From positions 3,534,001 through 3,598,000 of the forward strand of contig CM059582.1 in the NCBI GenBank assembly GCA_030407085.1: 64,000 nucleotides of DNA, written 5' to 3'. The notes below the pieces were generated by a model, which had not been told where the DNA came from, did not search any database, and saw only the letters and a program-made list of their open reading frames with translations. Origin of the DNA: Trichopria drosophilae (taxonomy: Eukaryota > Arthropoda > Insecta > Hymenoptera > Diapriidae). Shown one piece after another: positions 25,961-37,261 of the stretch. How positions within the stretch are numbered: position 1 is the first letter of the stretch; each line of letters opens with the position of its first letter. The translations under genes were made by a program, and so were the position numbers.

Positions 25961-28900
25961 CATTTTTTATGACGACATTTTACGTTTCGCGTATTTACGT
26001 TGTTCGTAAAAAATTTTGAAATAACGAAATTCGGAAACCGTATCTAATTTTAGTCATGAAATATTTCAAAAAATACTGCGACCCGTTGCTGAAGGAATAC
26101 CAAAAAAATGGATTTCGTATTATGCACTTCGTTTGTTTTTAAATTAAAATCAATATTTAATTTTAGATGAAGGAAGTTAATGTCGAATTTCGAGCTAATC
26201 TTTTATCATTCTATTACTAGCGATTTTTATTTGCCTAGCTTATAAGTGTAATGAATAGACTTCTCAGTTCATAAAAGAATGACCATATCAACTGCATCAC
26301 TTATCTTTAAGTCATTCAAGTGGAGTTTGATATTGTCATTCAACGATTGTTCGTCTGCATGTCACGCTTCATAGTACTAATAATTTTTCTTCATATCACA
26401 TCTTAATTTTGATTTTGGTAGTGATTGGTAATGATAGAAATTTATGATATTGCATATATGAAATCCGAAAACCGTGACTATAGGTAAGTCACATAAAATT
26501 ATAAGAATCCAAGAGACGATTAATTTCTTCTTTCTGCAATCGAAAAAGTTTTGGTTTATATAAAGCAGAATTCCAGTTAAATAAACAAAATTCTTTTAGT
26601 TACGCGAAATGTTTGGACGGTATAGATTGGAAAAGTTAGGGTTGCTGCAACTAAACCGGTTTGATCGAGATGGTCCATGAAGTGAGCAGTACGATGGAGC
26701 AATGATCGAATAACAGATGATGATAGTTTTATATTTATATGGTTTTAATGTGTAAATATGGTAATAAACTAAATAACCGAAGTACTATGGGTTCTTCCGG
26801 AACATTACGGTAGGTTATTGTCAGACAACAATGTATTTATGTAAATGTACTTACTATTGGCAATCATTTGATTCTGATAACAAAACATTTTTGATACTTA
26901 CGATGCTTGATACTTATAAGCAGTTGCGTGAATAAACCTAAACTAGTTTGGTTAAAAAAATATATTTTTGTCACACCTGCACGGAAAAGTGGGTGGACAG
27001 TGTTTAATTGCCGCTTAGTCTTATTTACATCGTAAGAGTAGTATTTAATTCCTGGACTTAGATCTCTTTTTGCATAAATGGGAAGTTTAATTTTTTTATA
27101 CAATCTATTTTACAATATTATGTTCGAACATTAATATTAAATTTTGTGGAATCTGTTTACTAATAATATTTCGGCCCTTATCAATATTTACTTAATATTG
27201 TTTAGAAAAAACAAGACTAGGAAAGAATGTACGACATACTATTGCGTGAAAGCAAGAAAGGAACTACTGGCCAGTATAAGGGATAGTAATCCCATTGTCT
27301 CGCCCAAATATACCCCATTCTTTTGAACAAAATATTGGAAAAGCTTGAAATCAAATCCAAAGAAAAAATAAGAAATGCAAATACTACATGGAAAAAACGA
27401 CTTTGTTAGAAAAGGCAACTTCGAATTAGATGGATATAAGTAGTTATACAACTATTAACTTAGTTCATAGAACTAATGAAGTAAAGTGAGCTTTCTTCAA
27501 GATGATCCACGTCTTCGTTTCCTTATGTGATTTTTAAAGTTCCCCAATTTCATCTTTGGGTATCTTTTTACCATTCCTGTATAGGGTAAGATTTTTACTA
27601 TTCGTGCGTGTTTCTTTTTCTTTTAACAGGAAACGAATTTTTAATAAATATTTGTCTTTTCCCCCATCCTCTGTTGTTAGATTTAGTAATGTTTTTTTCC
27701 TATATTTCGCAATATATTTTTTGAAAAAGTTCTTTCCAACTTCACTAATGTTTATTTCAATCTCCTGAGAAATGGAAAGAACAATTTTACTCTGATTTTT
27801 CAGTTTTTTGTTCGTGTTTCCTCTTTTAATTCGTTATCTTTCTTTCTGCCGAAGAAAATCTTATAGGTGGGTTTTGGTTTTGTTTTTTTGACTACTTCCA
27901 CATCGTTTTTAGTGGTTCGGTGGTAAATTTCACTACTTTTACATTTCCACTAATTATGTTCAATTTTTGTAAAATGAAAATTCATTTCTAGCAATGGTAA
28001 ATTCTGTTGAAAAAAGAAGTGCGATTTATTTATTAGAGGGTCTCATTCCTAATTTATGCCCCCGCACGATCTATAGCGATATGGATGGTTTGAGTAGATT
28101 TAAATAACAAAATTAGTGTAATGTCTAATTTTTATTTTATGCTCATAACTCAACATAAAAAGTCATACAAAAAGACTATTTTCATTTACAATTTGCTTTT
28201 CCGCAATTTGGTAACATTACGCAACAAAAATTGGTCTTGCATTCACCTAAAATAAAGATTCATATTATTAGTGAATAACACACTCTTTTGGGTGTATTAA
28301 GTAATCTAGACACTTGAATCAATTTTTAAATATTTCACACCGTAGGGATACAATAGTAATGGTTCGTGTGGACATATCTCTATCAACTTTTAAACTTTCA
28401 GCTATTAAAATGTTCAACTAAATGACGTCAATTGCTGCAAGGTTAATTTTTAAACAAATTTATTATGTAGATTATGAAGTTTCAAAATTTGCTTTTCATA
28501 TGATGAAGACTGAATCGAAATGTAAAATTTGAAAAACTAGCCAGACAAATCTAAAGCAAGAATGGACTGATCACATGAACCTAAAATCTTGGGTAATTTG
28601 ATTAAAATTTTGAAGTTTTAGAGAAACGTCCATATATTTAATTTATTAGACATTACGGTGACGAAACGTTATCAGATTGTAATTAGTGGAATATTAATTA
28701 TTGCATGTTCTGTACAGGTGCACTTGATAATCATACGATGACAAAATGTCAATTTTTGAAAAATATAGCACATAATTTTCACTGTTTTCCTTATCAAACG
28801 CATATTTCAGGCAATAATATGGAAGAATCTCAATTACTTATAATCAGAAGTCAGAAATATTGTAGATTTTCTGGAAAACACTGTACGGATCACTAAACGT

Positions 28901-29029
28901 AAAAACCGGAAGTAGTATAGAATATGATCAAATTAAAAAAGATCAAAATGGGTCTTTTTTTGTACATAAACACGATTCCATTTTTAACCGTTTGTAATTA
29001 TAATTATAATGCGAAGTAAACCATATATG
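25961..29029. other. Non-coding, AT-rich; 3' flank of the MMP gene
   Basis: The MMP 3' untranslated region should lie within the right end. An AATAAA (minus strand) occurs near 28,645, but the true polyadenylation site is not determinable. Confidence 0.35.
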
Positions 29030-29173
29030 TTAGAATATCGTATCATTTTTAAAAGTATACATACATTCTGAGGTCTGTGTCGTGGTTTCCGCCGCAAAAG
29101 CAACCGGAATACATCTAAAGAACGTGGATAAAGACATGGGAAATTCGTGGCCGATGTCGTCCTTCACGATGGG
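29030..29173 (-). CDS. MMP exon 9: end of hemopexin domain and C terminus
   Basis: Acceptor AATTACAG. It encodes PIVKDDIGHEFP and then FFRC, the closing cysteine of the propeller (Cys497), followed by a 26-residue tail and TAA at 29032-29030. The tail has one further cysteine and no membrane anchor. The phase 0 join to exon 8 is exact. Confidence 0.85.
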   Translation of the reverse strand, partial: PIVKDDIGHEFPMSLSTFFRCIPVAFAAETTTQTSECMYTFKNDTIF

Positions 29174-30419
29174 CTGTAATTTATAACTGGCAATTTTAAG
29201 AAATGAATATCAGTAAAATAAAAATATATGTTGAATTAAAGCTACATTACTCGTAAAAAGTGAGCAAATTCTAAGAATCTGCTATGTATGTCGGTAAGTA
29301 ATGGTTGGACGTTTTTCGGCTCTAACTTAGTTACTCATTTTCTCACCAATTTTTATCAATGTTTATTTAACCTTTCGAGATATTGTTTTCGATTAAAACC
29401 AGACATATTTTAAAAAATAATAAAGTTTAGATGGAGTACAAATTCGTTTTCAATTTTACTAGTTGACCATTTTTTCAGAATCACTGTAAAATATGAAAGA
29501 ACACTTCCTAGCGATACACATAAGTTGCAATTATTTCAAGATATATTTCAAATTTTAAGAAATTGAATTATCCTTACCTTAAAGTAGTGATCTACAACAG
29601 CTGTGACATTTGTCCCTTGGAAAAGATATAATAAATTGTCGAAGCGTACAAAAGCGTCTATCGGAGTAATGTTCGGCAAAGTTTGAACTTGAACATTTTC
29701 TGCTACATTACCAGCCGTTTTTGGATAACTGTAATATTTATTTCCTTTTATAAAATATACACGATCATGACTTTCTGTCCATTTTACAGCAGCGTCAATC
29801 GTCGAGGGCTCGTCAGGTGTTTTCAGTGGATAATCATCTGTTATTAGTTTTGGAAAACCATCGTCTCTTATTCCGTTTGTAAATCTCACATACTTGGAGT
29901 CCTGAGATTATTTCATACTTTATTTTTAAAATGTAGTATAATAATTTATAGTATAGTATATAATTTTAACATAAAAATTATTTGTATCAGACTGTAAAAC
30001 TGCTTAGAGTTGCTATGCTGCAACCCATTTTCATAATCTGTTTATGTCAATATAGGAGGAAAATCGTATGCATATGATGATAGAGCAACAAGGTTTAATT
30101 AATACATTGCTACAATTCACAAAGAAAATATCAAAGAATTTAGTGATCCTTAAAAAAATGACTTATAACCAGGCTTGCAATCGAATATCTGAGGGAAATC
30201 CGCAGTAATTTGATGTGATAAAGTGGAAAACGTTCAGAAGGAATTGGCAAGTATTTCGGACTAAAAACTTGAAGACATACATGAATGATAAAATTAGAGC
30301 AATTCGCTTCAACTCTCATTGTTGTTGTTAATGTACAATTAGGCACTACATATTTTTCACCTTATTCGTATCGTATGCGAAAGTAGGATTGATCATTGCG
30401 GAATGATGAAATATTAGTG

Positions 30420-30466
<47 letters not shown>

Positions 30467-33400
30467 GCATTCTTTTTCAAGTGACCCACTCCCCTGTACA
30501 AAATTGGTTTAACTTTAAAAAATCGGTTGACCAATGAAAATTGAGGAAAAAGTGTCTAGTTTTCAAATTTGAGTGGCCCATTTCGAAAATCTAAAATGGC
30601 GGCTGGCTACAACGAAGGTTGTGGAGGAAGTCATGAAAATTATTAGATATTTAAAAAAAAAGTATAATTTCCGCGTTTAAAAAAATATTATTTGGTTATA
30701 AATGAAACCTTATCTTCTCTACTTCATGTTGTAAAAGTTAATATTTCAAAAAATCAAAATGTCGGTTACAATATGGCGGACTAAAAATAAAAATTTAAAT
30801 TTCGAATTTTAAAAATTATGAACTTATTCTTTATCGCATTTGTAATAGAAATGCCCTTCTGCAATTTTTCGATAAAACGCACCATTTTCGAAATAAAAAT
30901 GATTGAATACTAGAGTAATCCTTAAACCGGGCAAAACTGAATTTGAAACATCTGCAAGGGAGTTTAAAACACAATACGCGGAAACTGGGCATGTTGTACT
31001 GAGGTTTTGGGTCCGTAGATTATAAATCCACGGTCATATGTGTAATCTGTATCTCAATTCGGCAATTAAAAATGGCGGTTGGAACATGGCGGACCAGAAA
31101 CAATAGTAGTTTTCGATACAAGTGCGTAAAAGTTTTTTTTTTATGAGAATGTGACGTTCCCGCCCGAGGCGAAGGTGAGGGTGACGATCACATTCGATTA
31201 AAAAAAATTTACGTACATGTGCCGAACAATATTTTTAAAATTCGAAATTTTAATTTTTTATTTTTAGTCCGCCATATTGTAACCGACATTTTGAATTTTT
31301 GAAATATTAACTTTTATAACATGAAGTAAAGAAGATAAGGTTTCATTTATAACCAAATAATATTTTTTTAAACGCGAAATTATACTTTTTTTTTTTAAAA
31401 TATCTAATAATTTTCATGACTTTCTCCACAACCTTCGTTGTAGCCAGCCGCCATTTTAGATTTTCAAAATGGGCCACTCAAATTTGAAAACTAGACACTT
31501 TTTCCTCAATTTTCATTGGTCAACCGATTTTTTAAAGTTAAACCAATCTTGTACAGGGGGTGGCTCACTTAAAAAAGAACGCCTCATTATATATATATAA
31601 TAAGCAACAAAGTTTCAGACCGTGAAGAAAAATATTTGATTCATATCCAAATCTGCATATGCCGCCTGCACTGGAGTTTGCACACCGCTCCACATTTCAC
31701 ATATGGAGCCCTCGGAAATTGGCGTACGATCAGGACTAAACTGAGTATATCTTTTTCCTTACAAAATAAAAATGTAAAGTTTAGTCCAGAAAACTGAAGC
31801 TTTATTATGTGTAACACTGAACATACCATGTAAAACATAAATAGTTGAAGCTGGACCTTCAAATGCCGCATCGATTCCGGTCAACTCATTGCAGAATTCT
31901 GGATTCATTGGTTCAACAGCATTAGCAGGCTCAACATCATATGAACCATGAGCGTAACTTCGTGACTTTTTGTCACTATACAAGTCCTGCAAGGTTAATT
32001 TGTAAGTTAAGTAACAATAATATTTTGCTTGTTATATCAATCATCGCTAAAAATGTCAAAATTCAAAATAGCCGATACATTTCTGCTGATCAAAATTCTA
32101 AACTTTATCCAATTTCGACGAAACTCGGTAATACGGTTTGTTCAGGGTCTACGACTATGAATATTTCTTAATTTTGATGGAATAAATCTTGCATAACAAA
32201 CATTTGGTGTTGAAATAACCGAACATAGCGATTTGTATTCGAATTTTATCGAAAATTTATTGCCAGGTTCATTGAAGTTGGATATATGTACCATCAGAAA
32301 TAATTGGTTGAAAAACTGCAGTGAAAAAATGTCCGCTTGATCCTTATGGGTTAAACACTAACCCAAATACTAAACTCAATTTAGAAACTTCCCTTCATTC
32401 CGGCAATGTCGTCTGGTTGTAACGTGTCGGCGTTCGGCTGTACATATGAATTCATTACAGAGTTCAAAGTCGTGCCTCCATCAGCATGAGCCAACCCGAA
32501 TATATGACCTACTTCATGAAGAATCGTGTTGAAGAGATACACTGGTGGATGATCCTTGTTGATGTGCAATTCGCCTCTTCTCACAAATTCATAAGGCGAA
32601 AAGGCATGGGCAAATACCCTTTCAGTAAAGGGAGTACATGTTTCAGTTTTAGTCTTACCTAGATTATGATTTTGAGATTGATAACTAATGGTTATATCAG
32701 CATTCTGAAAATGATTAAGTATAAACTTACATAAATAAATTACTGCGATTTTATATTATTTTACAATTATTTACACGATATAATCATTAGATACTGTTCA
32801 AAAGTAAAAGTTCTTTTTAACGATCCATCATATAGATATAGCTTCAAATGCTTGGATCGTTATGTCACGCAACACCAACGAAAATGTTGGTATACGGTAA
32901 TGTGAAGATATACATACCCCAGGAACCTCTTCAACTGTTATATCTGCGTATTTTGCCCACATAGCAATAGCTTTTGCTGCTAACTTTTTCAAATCGTTTG
33001 CGTCTACATTTTCTGGTATGGTATCAGTTATCACTGTCCACGTCAACTTCCGTTTTTTCCATTTAGGACCTAATTTTGAAAATTAACAATATTGTCCATT
33101 ACTAAGGACGTAAGTTAAAATGATTATTTTTTTTAAATTTATCATTTTAATGTAACCTAAATATATTAATATATAGAGCTGAGTAAAAGGGGTTGCCTTG
33201 ATGACAGAGATCGTCCATATATCGTATAATATGTGAATATGAATAAATTTAAAAGCTTTGTAGAAAATTATGAACTTTAATAAAACTGATCAATATAAAA
33301 TTCAAATTCTTTCAATGAAGGGCAACAGCTATTTCTAGTAATGAATATTTATTATAACTTCATTTATAAAACTACCAAAATTTATGTTGATTTAATACAA

Positions 33401-34785
33401 TCCCAATTTTACGAATGACATTTAAATCGTGGAAATTAAACAATGGACTTTGCTAGTCAAAGCTGCCAAAAGCAGTTTTCGCTTACGTGAGGACCACATC
33501 TTTTAAATTAATTATGGAATACTTACGGTCTTTACTAACTACATATCTCTTATCTCTTGTGTTGTGATGTACATCCAATCCTCCACATCTTGGTGTATCC
33601 ATTAGTTTTGCTGTAGCGTTGTCCATTTCACCTGACAAAAACTTTCAATGTAAAATGTTATCGGATTCGGAAAAACGTTGCAAACTTATACATGACTGCT
33701 TTGTAACTAAAATATAGATAATATCAATACCTAAAATAAAACATTAAATGTTAATGCCTGTCAGGCATATACCAGTAATGACAGATTATAAACTTCTTGA
33801 GGCTTTGTAAGAGCTACATTCGAACGTACCCGATAGATTTAAAATGTCAATTACAGTTTCTGTTTCATGGTAACCAATGCTCAAATGACATAGAAATATG
33901 CCTAAAAAGTACCAATTTCCGCAGTATTACACCTGGCCTCCCTCCTTGTATAGTATATTTCGTTCTCAATCAAATGTAAATACAATTAGAAAAGTTTGAG
34001 ATAGGATAGCATGTATTAACATGTAGCATTAAATCGATTAACCATTTAATATAGTTAACTATTTTCTGACGTAATCTAACACTAAATTTAATGACAGACA
34101 TATTACTATATTTGAGACAGGCTCCTTCAACGTTAAAATATACAAGTTAAGATAGAATAATTTCGTAGAATAGTAGTGTAATCTCCATCTGAAAATGATG
34201 TTTCCTCATTAACTTACCAATTACTCTTATGGATCTTACAGTTTAAATTAGCGTATTGAAATATTATTAAAACATTCCTCTACGAGCAATCTAAATTCAC
34301 GACCAGGAATAACAACAATAACTGAAACTTGCATTACATAATTAGTGCATGACTCAATCATTTACAACTTTCGTTGTTACTGTTCTACTGGTGAGAATAA
34401 TTACCTGTTACGCTCAAATTGTTCAGGACTTGAAATTCTTGTATAGCTGATTTAAGAATATCGCTCTCATCGCCGGATTTCTGGGCATGAAGACTTGAAA
34501 CTTGTTCTTCTGGAATATAACCAAATTCAGACAGAAAATCCTACGGCAAACATAAAAATATTTTTCAATACAAGAGCTTCCTGCTTTACAGCAGGGAATG
34601 ATCTAATAAGATTTCTATTCCGGGTTGAAATAATACGGATATTTAAAGAATTATAATATCGTTAAATAATACAATTTATATACCACAGCTTTTGACCGTT
34701 CTTCCGTTGGAGATTGCATCAAATGAGGCTTGAAAAATAAACAAACAATAGTACATTGTAACCAAGAAATAGTTACCAGCTTCAT
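29030..34785 (-). CDS. Matrix metalloproteinase, secreted, nine exons (exon 5 donor altered)
   Basis: A zinc endopeptidase of the M10A family (extracellular matrix and cell-surface protein cleavage). Coding exons in transcript order: 34785-34684, 34540-34405, 33631-33527, 33069-32918, 32704-32393, 31986-31827, 31757-31621, 29901-29578, 29173-29030. All exon phases join, giving 523 residues, a normal length for an MMP. Seen in order: hydrophobic N-terminal signal (about 1-25), prodomain with cysteine switch PRCGGLD (93-99), catalytic domain from about 116, zinc site HEVGHIFGLAH (228-238) with Met-turn methionine at 249, then a hemopexin domain bounded by Cys301 and Cys497, the pair normally disulfide-bonded. 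No transmembrane or clear GPI signal is seen at the C terminus, so a secreted enzyme is inferred. The donor of exon 5 is GG rather than GT; unspliced reading would stop at 32381 after 272 residues. Which insect MMP class it belongs to cannot be told by eye. Confidence 0.9.
29578..29901 (-). CDS. MMP exon 8: hemopexin blades 2-4
   Basis: Acceptor ATCTCAG, donor GTAAGG, 108 codons, phase 0 at both ends. It contains FPKLITDDYP, IDAAVKWTESHDRVYFIKGNKYYSY and PIDAFVRFDNLLYLFQGTN, three repeats of the hemopexin blade pattern (IDA...F...YFFKG.KY). Confidence 0.92.
30422..30463. repeat. (TA)n microsatellite
   Basis: About 20 uninterrupted TA units directly next to the fold-back element; a shorter TA run (31588-31599) is on its other side. 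The element probably inserted into, or was mobilised with, a TA tract. Confidence 0.95.
30464..31585. mobile_element. 1.1 kb fold-back element in an MMP intron
   Basis: Two inverted arms of about 365 bases (30464-30829 and 31215-31585) match closely. The outer ends read GAGGCATTCTTTTT and its near-complement AAAAAAGAACGCCTC. The arms include ATGGCGGCTGGCTAC and its complement and TCGGTTACAATATGGCGGAC and its complement. It lies inside TA-repeat DNA, so the target duplication is obscured. No transposase frame is present, so it is non-autonomous. It fills most of the intron between MMP exons 7 and 8. Confidence 0.9.
31621..31757 (-). CDS. MMP exon 7: hemopexin blades 1-2
   Basis: The acceptor is TTTTGTAAG, 69 bases beyond the previous exon; only this acceptor keeps the frame (KRYTQFSPDRTPISEG, then W.GV.TPVQAAYADLD, a hemopexin blade). 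The donor GTCTGA is weak but is the only GT that joins the next exon in phase. The next 36 bases lead straight into the fold-back element. Confidence 0.82.
31827..31986 (-). CDS. MMP exon 6: hinge and first hemopexin blade
   Basis: Acceptor CCTTGCAG, donor GTATGT. It encodes the hinge (DLYSDKKSRSYAH...) and then FCNELTGIDAAFEGP, the standard opening of the hemopexin propeller with the first disulfide cysteine (Cys301). Phase 0 in, phase 1 out. Confidence 0.88.
32381..32704 (-). CDS. MMP exon 5: zinc-binding catalytic exon, with read-through stop
   Basis: Acceptor TTTTCAG at 32705-32711. The spliced part is 32704-32393; if the altered donor is not used, the frame runs three codons further to TAA at 32383-32381. 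It carries FAHAFSP and GELHINKD, the structural-metal segment, then HEVGHIFGLAH with three zinc histidines and the catalytic glutamate, and VMNSYV, the Met-turn. It ends in PDDIAGMK, the usual last helix of the catalytic domain. The base run after AAG is GGAAGT, where GTAAGT would be a textbook donor. Confidence 0.93.
   Translation of the reverse strand, partial: NADITISYQSQNHNLGKTKTETCTPFTERVFAHAFSPYEFVRRGELHINKDHPPVYLFNTILHEVGHIFGLAHADGGTTLNSVMNSYVQPNADTLQPDDIAGMKGSF
32387..32396 (-). promoter_or_regulatory. Altered 5' splice site (GG for GT) of MMP exon 5
   Basis: On the minus strand the exon ends AAG (32395-32393), followed by GGAAGT (32392-32387). Every other MMP donor here starts with GT, and the flanking exons join in phase 0 exactly at this point. 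A single T-to-G change at intron position +2 is the simplest explanation. It may be a real allele, a decay mutation or an assembly error. Confidence 0.75.
32918..33069 (-). CDS. MMP exon 4: start of catalytic domain
   Basis: Acceptor AAATTAG, donor GTATGT. The peptide PKWKKRKLTWTVITD matches the first strand of the MMP catalytic domain. A basic run (KWKKRK) next to the expected propeptide end could be a processing site, although no clear furin RXKR motif is present. The helix IAMWAKYADITVEEV follows. Phase 1 in, phase 0 out. Confidence 0.9.
33527..33631 (-). CDS. MMP exon 3: cysteine switch
   Basis: Acceptor TTGTCAG, donor GTAAGT. It encodes TPRCGGLDV, the cysteine-switch motif that holds the zymogen inactive by coordinating the catalytic zinc. 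The usual insect and vertebrate form is PRCGVPD or close; here GL replaces VP. Phase 1 in and phase 1 out fit exons 2 and 4. Confidence 0.9.
34405..34540 (-). CDS. MMP exon 2: prodomain
   Basis: Acceptor CCGTAG and donor GTAATT. It encodes residues 35-79 plus one base. The segment DFLSEFGYIPEE is the conserved start of MMP propeptides (peptidoglycan-binding-like fold), and the exon ends in NLSVT. Phase 0 in, phase 1 out, matching both neighbours. Confidence 0.88.
34684..34785 (-). CDS. MMP exon 1: signal peptide
   Basis: Starts at ATG 34785-34783 (MKLVTISW...) with a hydrophobic core containing IVCLFF, typical of a secretion signal, and ends at the donor GTATAT in phase 0 after 34 codons. 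An AG acceptor (ATATTACAG) lies a short way upstream of the ATG, so an untranslated first exon further upstream is possible. Confidence 0.85.
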
Positions 34786-35093
34786 CTTGATACAAGTGCA
34801 ATAGTATGCTGTAATATTTCTTTAGAAATTACTTGAAAGCGGAATCCTATTGATAATACAACATATCAGGATAATAAAATTTATTAATGCTGGTCGTTAT
34901 TTACGCGCTTGCAATTTACCAATTGCAGATAGAATAAGACACTTATGCCAAGAATATACACTTTGTTAGACATATTCAATATATACATCTATGACATAAA
35001 AGAATTTTATGGTCTATGGTAGTTAAATTTATCGTGCCACGAATGTTTGCTACTCAAATAAATATGAATACGAAGATGTAGCTATGAAATGGC

Positions 35094-35328
35094 AAAAACA
35101 GTACTTTGAGATACCGTGACGATCGTTTTGAAAACAAAATTTATCTTGAAGTTACAGTACCTCAAATGTGCTCAAAAACCGTACTTTTTGGACTTTTAGG
35201 TTAAAATATCTAAAAAACCTGACGTATAGAGACTATTCTGAGGTCAGATTCGAATTCAGCGCGTCACATACCTTTGGAAAAGTATGTTCTGCTTCTTGGT
35301 TCTAAATTTTGTCGGTCTGTGTTATTTA
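35094..35328. mobile_element. Half copy of the 17.8 kb fold-back family
   Basis: Matches the right arm of the element at 17780-18350 (CAGTACTTTGAGATACCGTG, TTTTAGGTTAAAATATCT, GTATGTTCTGCTTCTTGG, TTTGTCGGTCTGTGT) in the same order and then stops. The opposite arm is absent, so it is a solo arm or deletion derivative. It lies just upstream of the MMP gene. Confidence 0.8.
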
Positions 35329-35739
35329 ATTGTTCCCCTCATGACGAACGGGCGGTACAAATCTTTCAAAATATGCGATCCAATCACACAAAAAAAAACA
35401 CCGCACTCGAAAATACTGTACTAAGGAGTACTCTTAGGCGTCTGAAAGAACTATGAGCAAAAAAAGAGGAACAAAAAATCAAAATTGAAACCACACTGCA
35501 CTGACCATAAATGATATTGTTCACTGCACGGCTTCTCTAAATGGCGTTTCTTTCACTATTCCGAATAGTGTTAAGCATCTCCAGTGTTTTGACTTTGGCC
35601 GAAACTTTTGGTAAACACGTTTGTTGGCATCTTCTAGGTCGATAGATGTTCTAAAAAGTTATAAAAAGTTATAATTCGACTGTCTTCTATTCTCGAAGCT
35701 CCCTCATGTAGTGATGGTGAATGTCGATACGTTCAGTAC

Positions 35740-36900
35740 GTCCGTGGAAGACGGGATTTCTCCATAAGTTTTTGTGCTCCGATATTGTTATTTAGAACCT
35801 TTATCGTTTCCGTGCTCTTGACAGCAAGTTCTCCTAAAAAACAGGAAAGGCACACAACCTCTTTAGCAACGTCACCCAGAGCTATATACTTGGACTCGGT
35901 TGATGTTAGTGCTACCGTTTTCTGCTTCTTGGATTCCCAGTGGACGATTCCTCCATTCCATGGAAAAACATATCCTCTGGATGACCTTTGGTCACCCCTA
36001 AGCCTCAACCCTAAACTACGGCAACTTCGCCGATAAGCTCCAAATATGATTCTCAATTCACACTTCCTCTTAAGTATCGAAGAACGTATTTTTCTGCTGA
36101 CCAATGCTCCTCACCGAAGCAATTGTTGAATTAGCTCAAAAGGCTGATTGCATGTGATATATTGGGTCGTGATGTTAAGGAAGGAAACCTAAGTGCACCA
36201 ATTAATTCACGATATGGAGACATCGTACCGCGCAATTTAAACCAAAAGAGGAGGGGGCTGGACTTGCAAAGCCTTGCGCCAACTTCCACCGGAGTTGATA
36301 CTCGATTGCATTTAGTCATCCAGTATTTGTGTCAAATTGCCTTGATGAACTAAGATTGATTGATGCTTTTATCAACGGTGTCCTTTAGGCTTCTGGATAT
36401 GATCAGGGTATCGTCGACATAGACCACAATTATAAGGACACATACAGTTATTGACCTATTAGATAAATACATTGAGGGCGATTCTGAAGGTATCGCGTCG
36501 AAACACCGAACTTCTCAATCTAGACGCCGATGCCATGCACACCCAGCTTAACTAAGTCTATATAGCGCTTTCTTCATCAAACAAACCGTATCTGCGTTAC
36601 CGAGATCCTTGAGTGTTTTTCTCGCATTTTCAACATGCTGCGAGCGTCACTCATATTATTATGGGTGCGCAGGTTTCGTAGATGTGTACTCCGAGAATTT
36701 GCGAAAATCCGCGGGCAACTATTCTGACATTTCTTCTCTCCGTTTGGTACGTGTTTATCCCGCAACACGACCCTGATACCGATGACTTCTTAACCTTAAG
36801 TACGGTTTACAAGTTCCCAAGAATTGCTCTTCGATAGATATAGATTTATCGACTTCCTGAGACTTATTCCTAGGACTGCTGGGCCTTCAGGTCCAAATTT
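35740..36900 (-). pseudogene. Ty1/copia reverse transcriptase and RNase H remnant
   Basis: Decayed, frameshifted pol on the minus strand. In order from 36900 downward: NSWELV; VIGIRVVLRDKHVPNGEK; IVARGFSQILGVHIYET (fingers/palm of copia RT); CLMKKALYRL; YVDDTLIIS with the catalytic YVDD at about 36400-36420; PYRELIGALRFPSLTSRP; then RNase H segments VHWESKKQKTVALTSTESKY and KEVVCLSCFLGEL. Several stops and frame changes show it is dead. It lies just upstream of the MMP gene on the same strand. A related integrase fragment lies at 43.9-44.65 kb. Confidence 0.92.
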
Positions 36901-37261
36901 GTTCCTCAAAATTTACACTTCATGGAGTAAGTAATAAAAAAATGGCGAGTGTCGCTTAGGAACACAACTGAGAAAAAGGGTTTTGAAAATTTCAAAATAT
37001 CAAATCCTCTTATTGATATTTATAACATATTTCAAGCTTATTAAAATCGGTCCAGTGGTTTTCGAGAAAAAGGCGTTTTTCGATTTTTCTTTCCCCCTCC
37101 ATAATTGCCAAAATAAGACGAATTGAGGGCTAATATTTACAGGATTTTATATTGACATGGTTAGCAATTAAAAGTGCTAATATGGGCTGCATTCGTGAGG
37201 GGGCAATTTTTGCACACTTACCCCGCTATACCCTTTTCAAAATTAAAAATGGCTGAATCAA

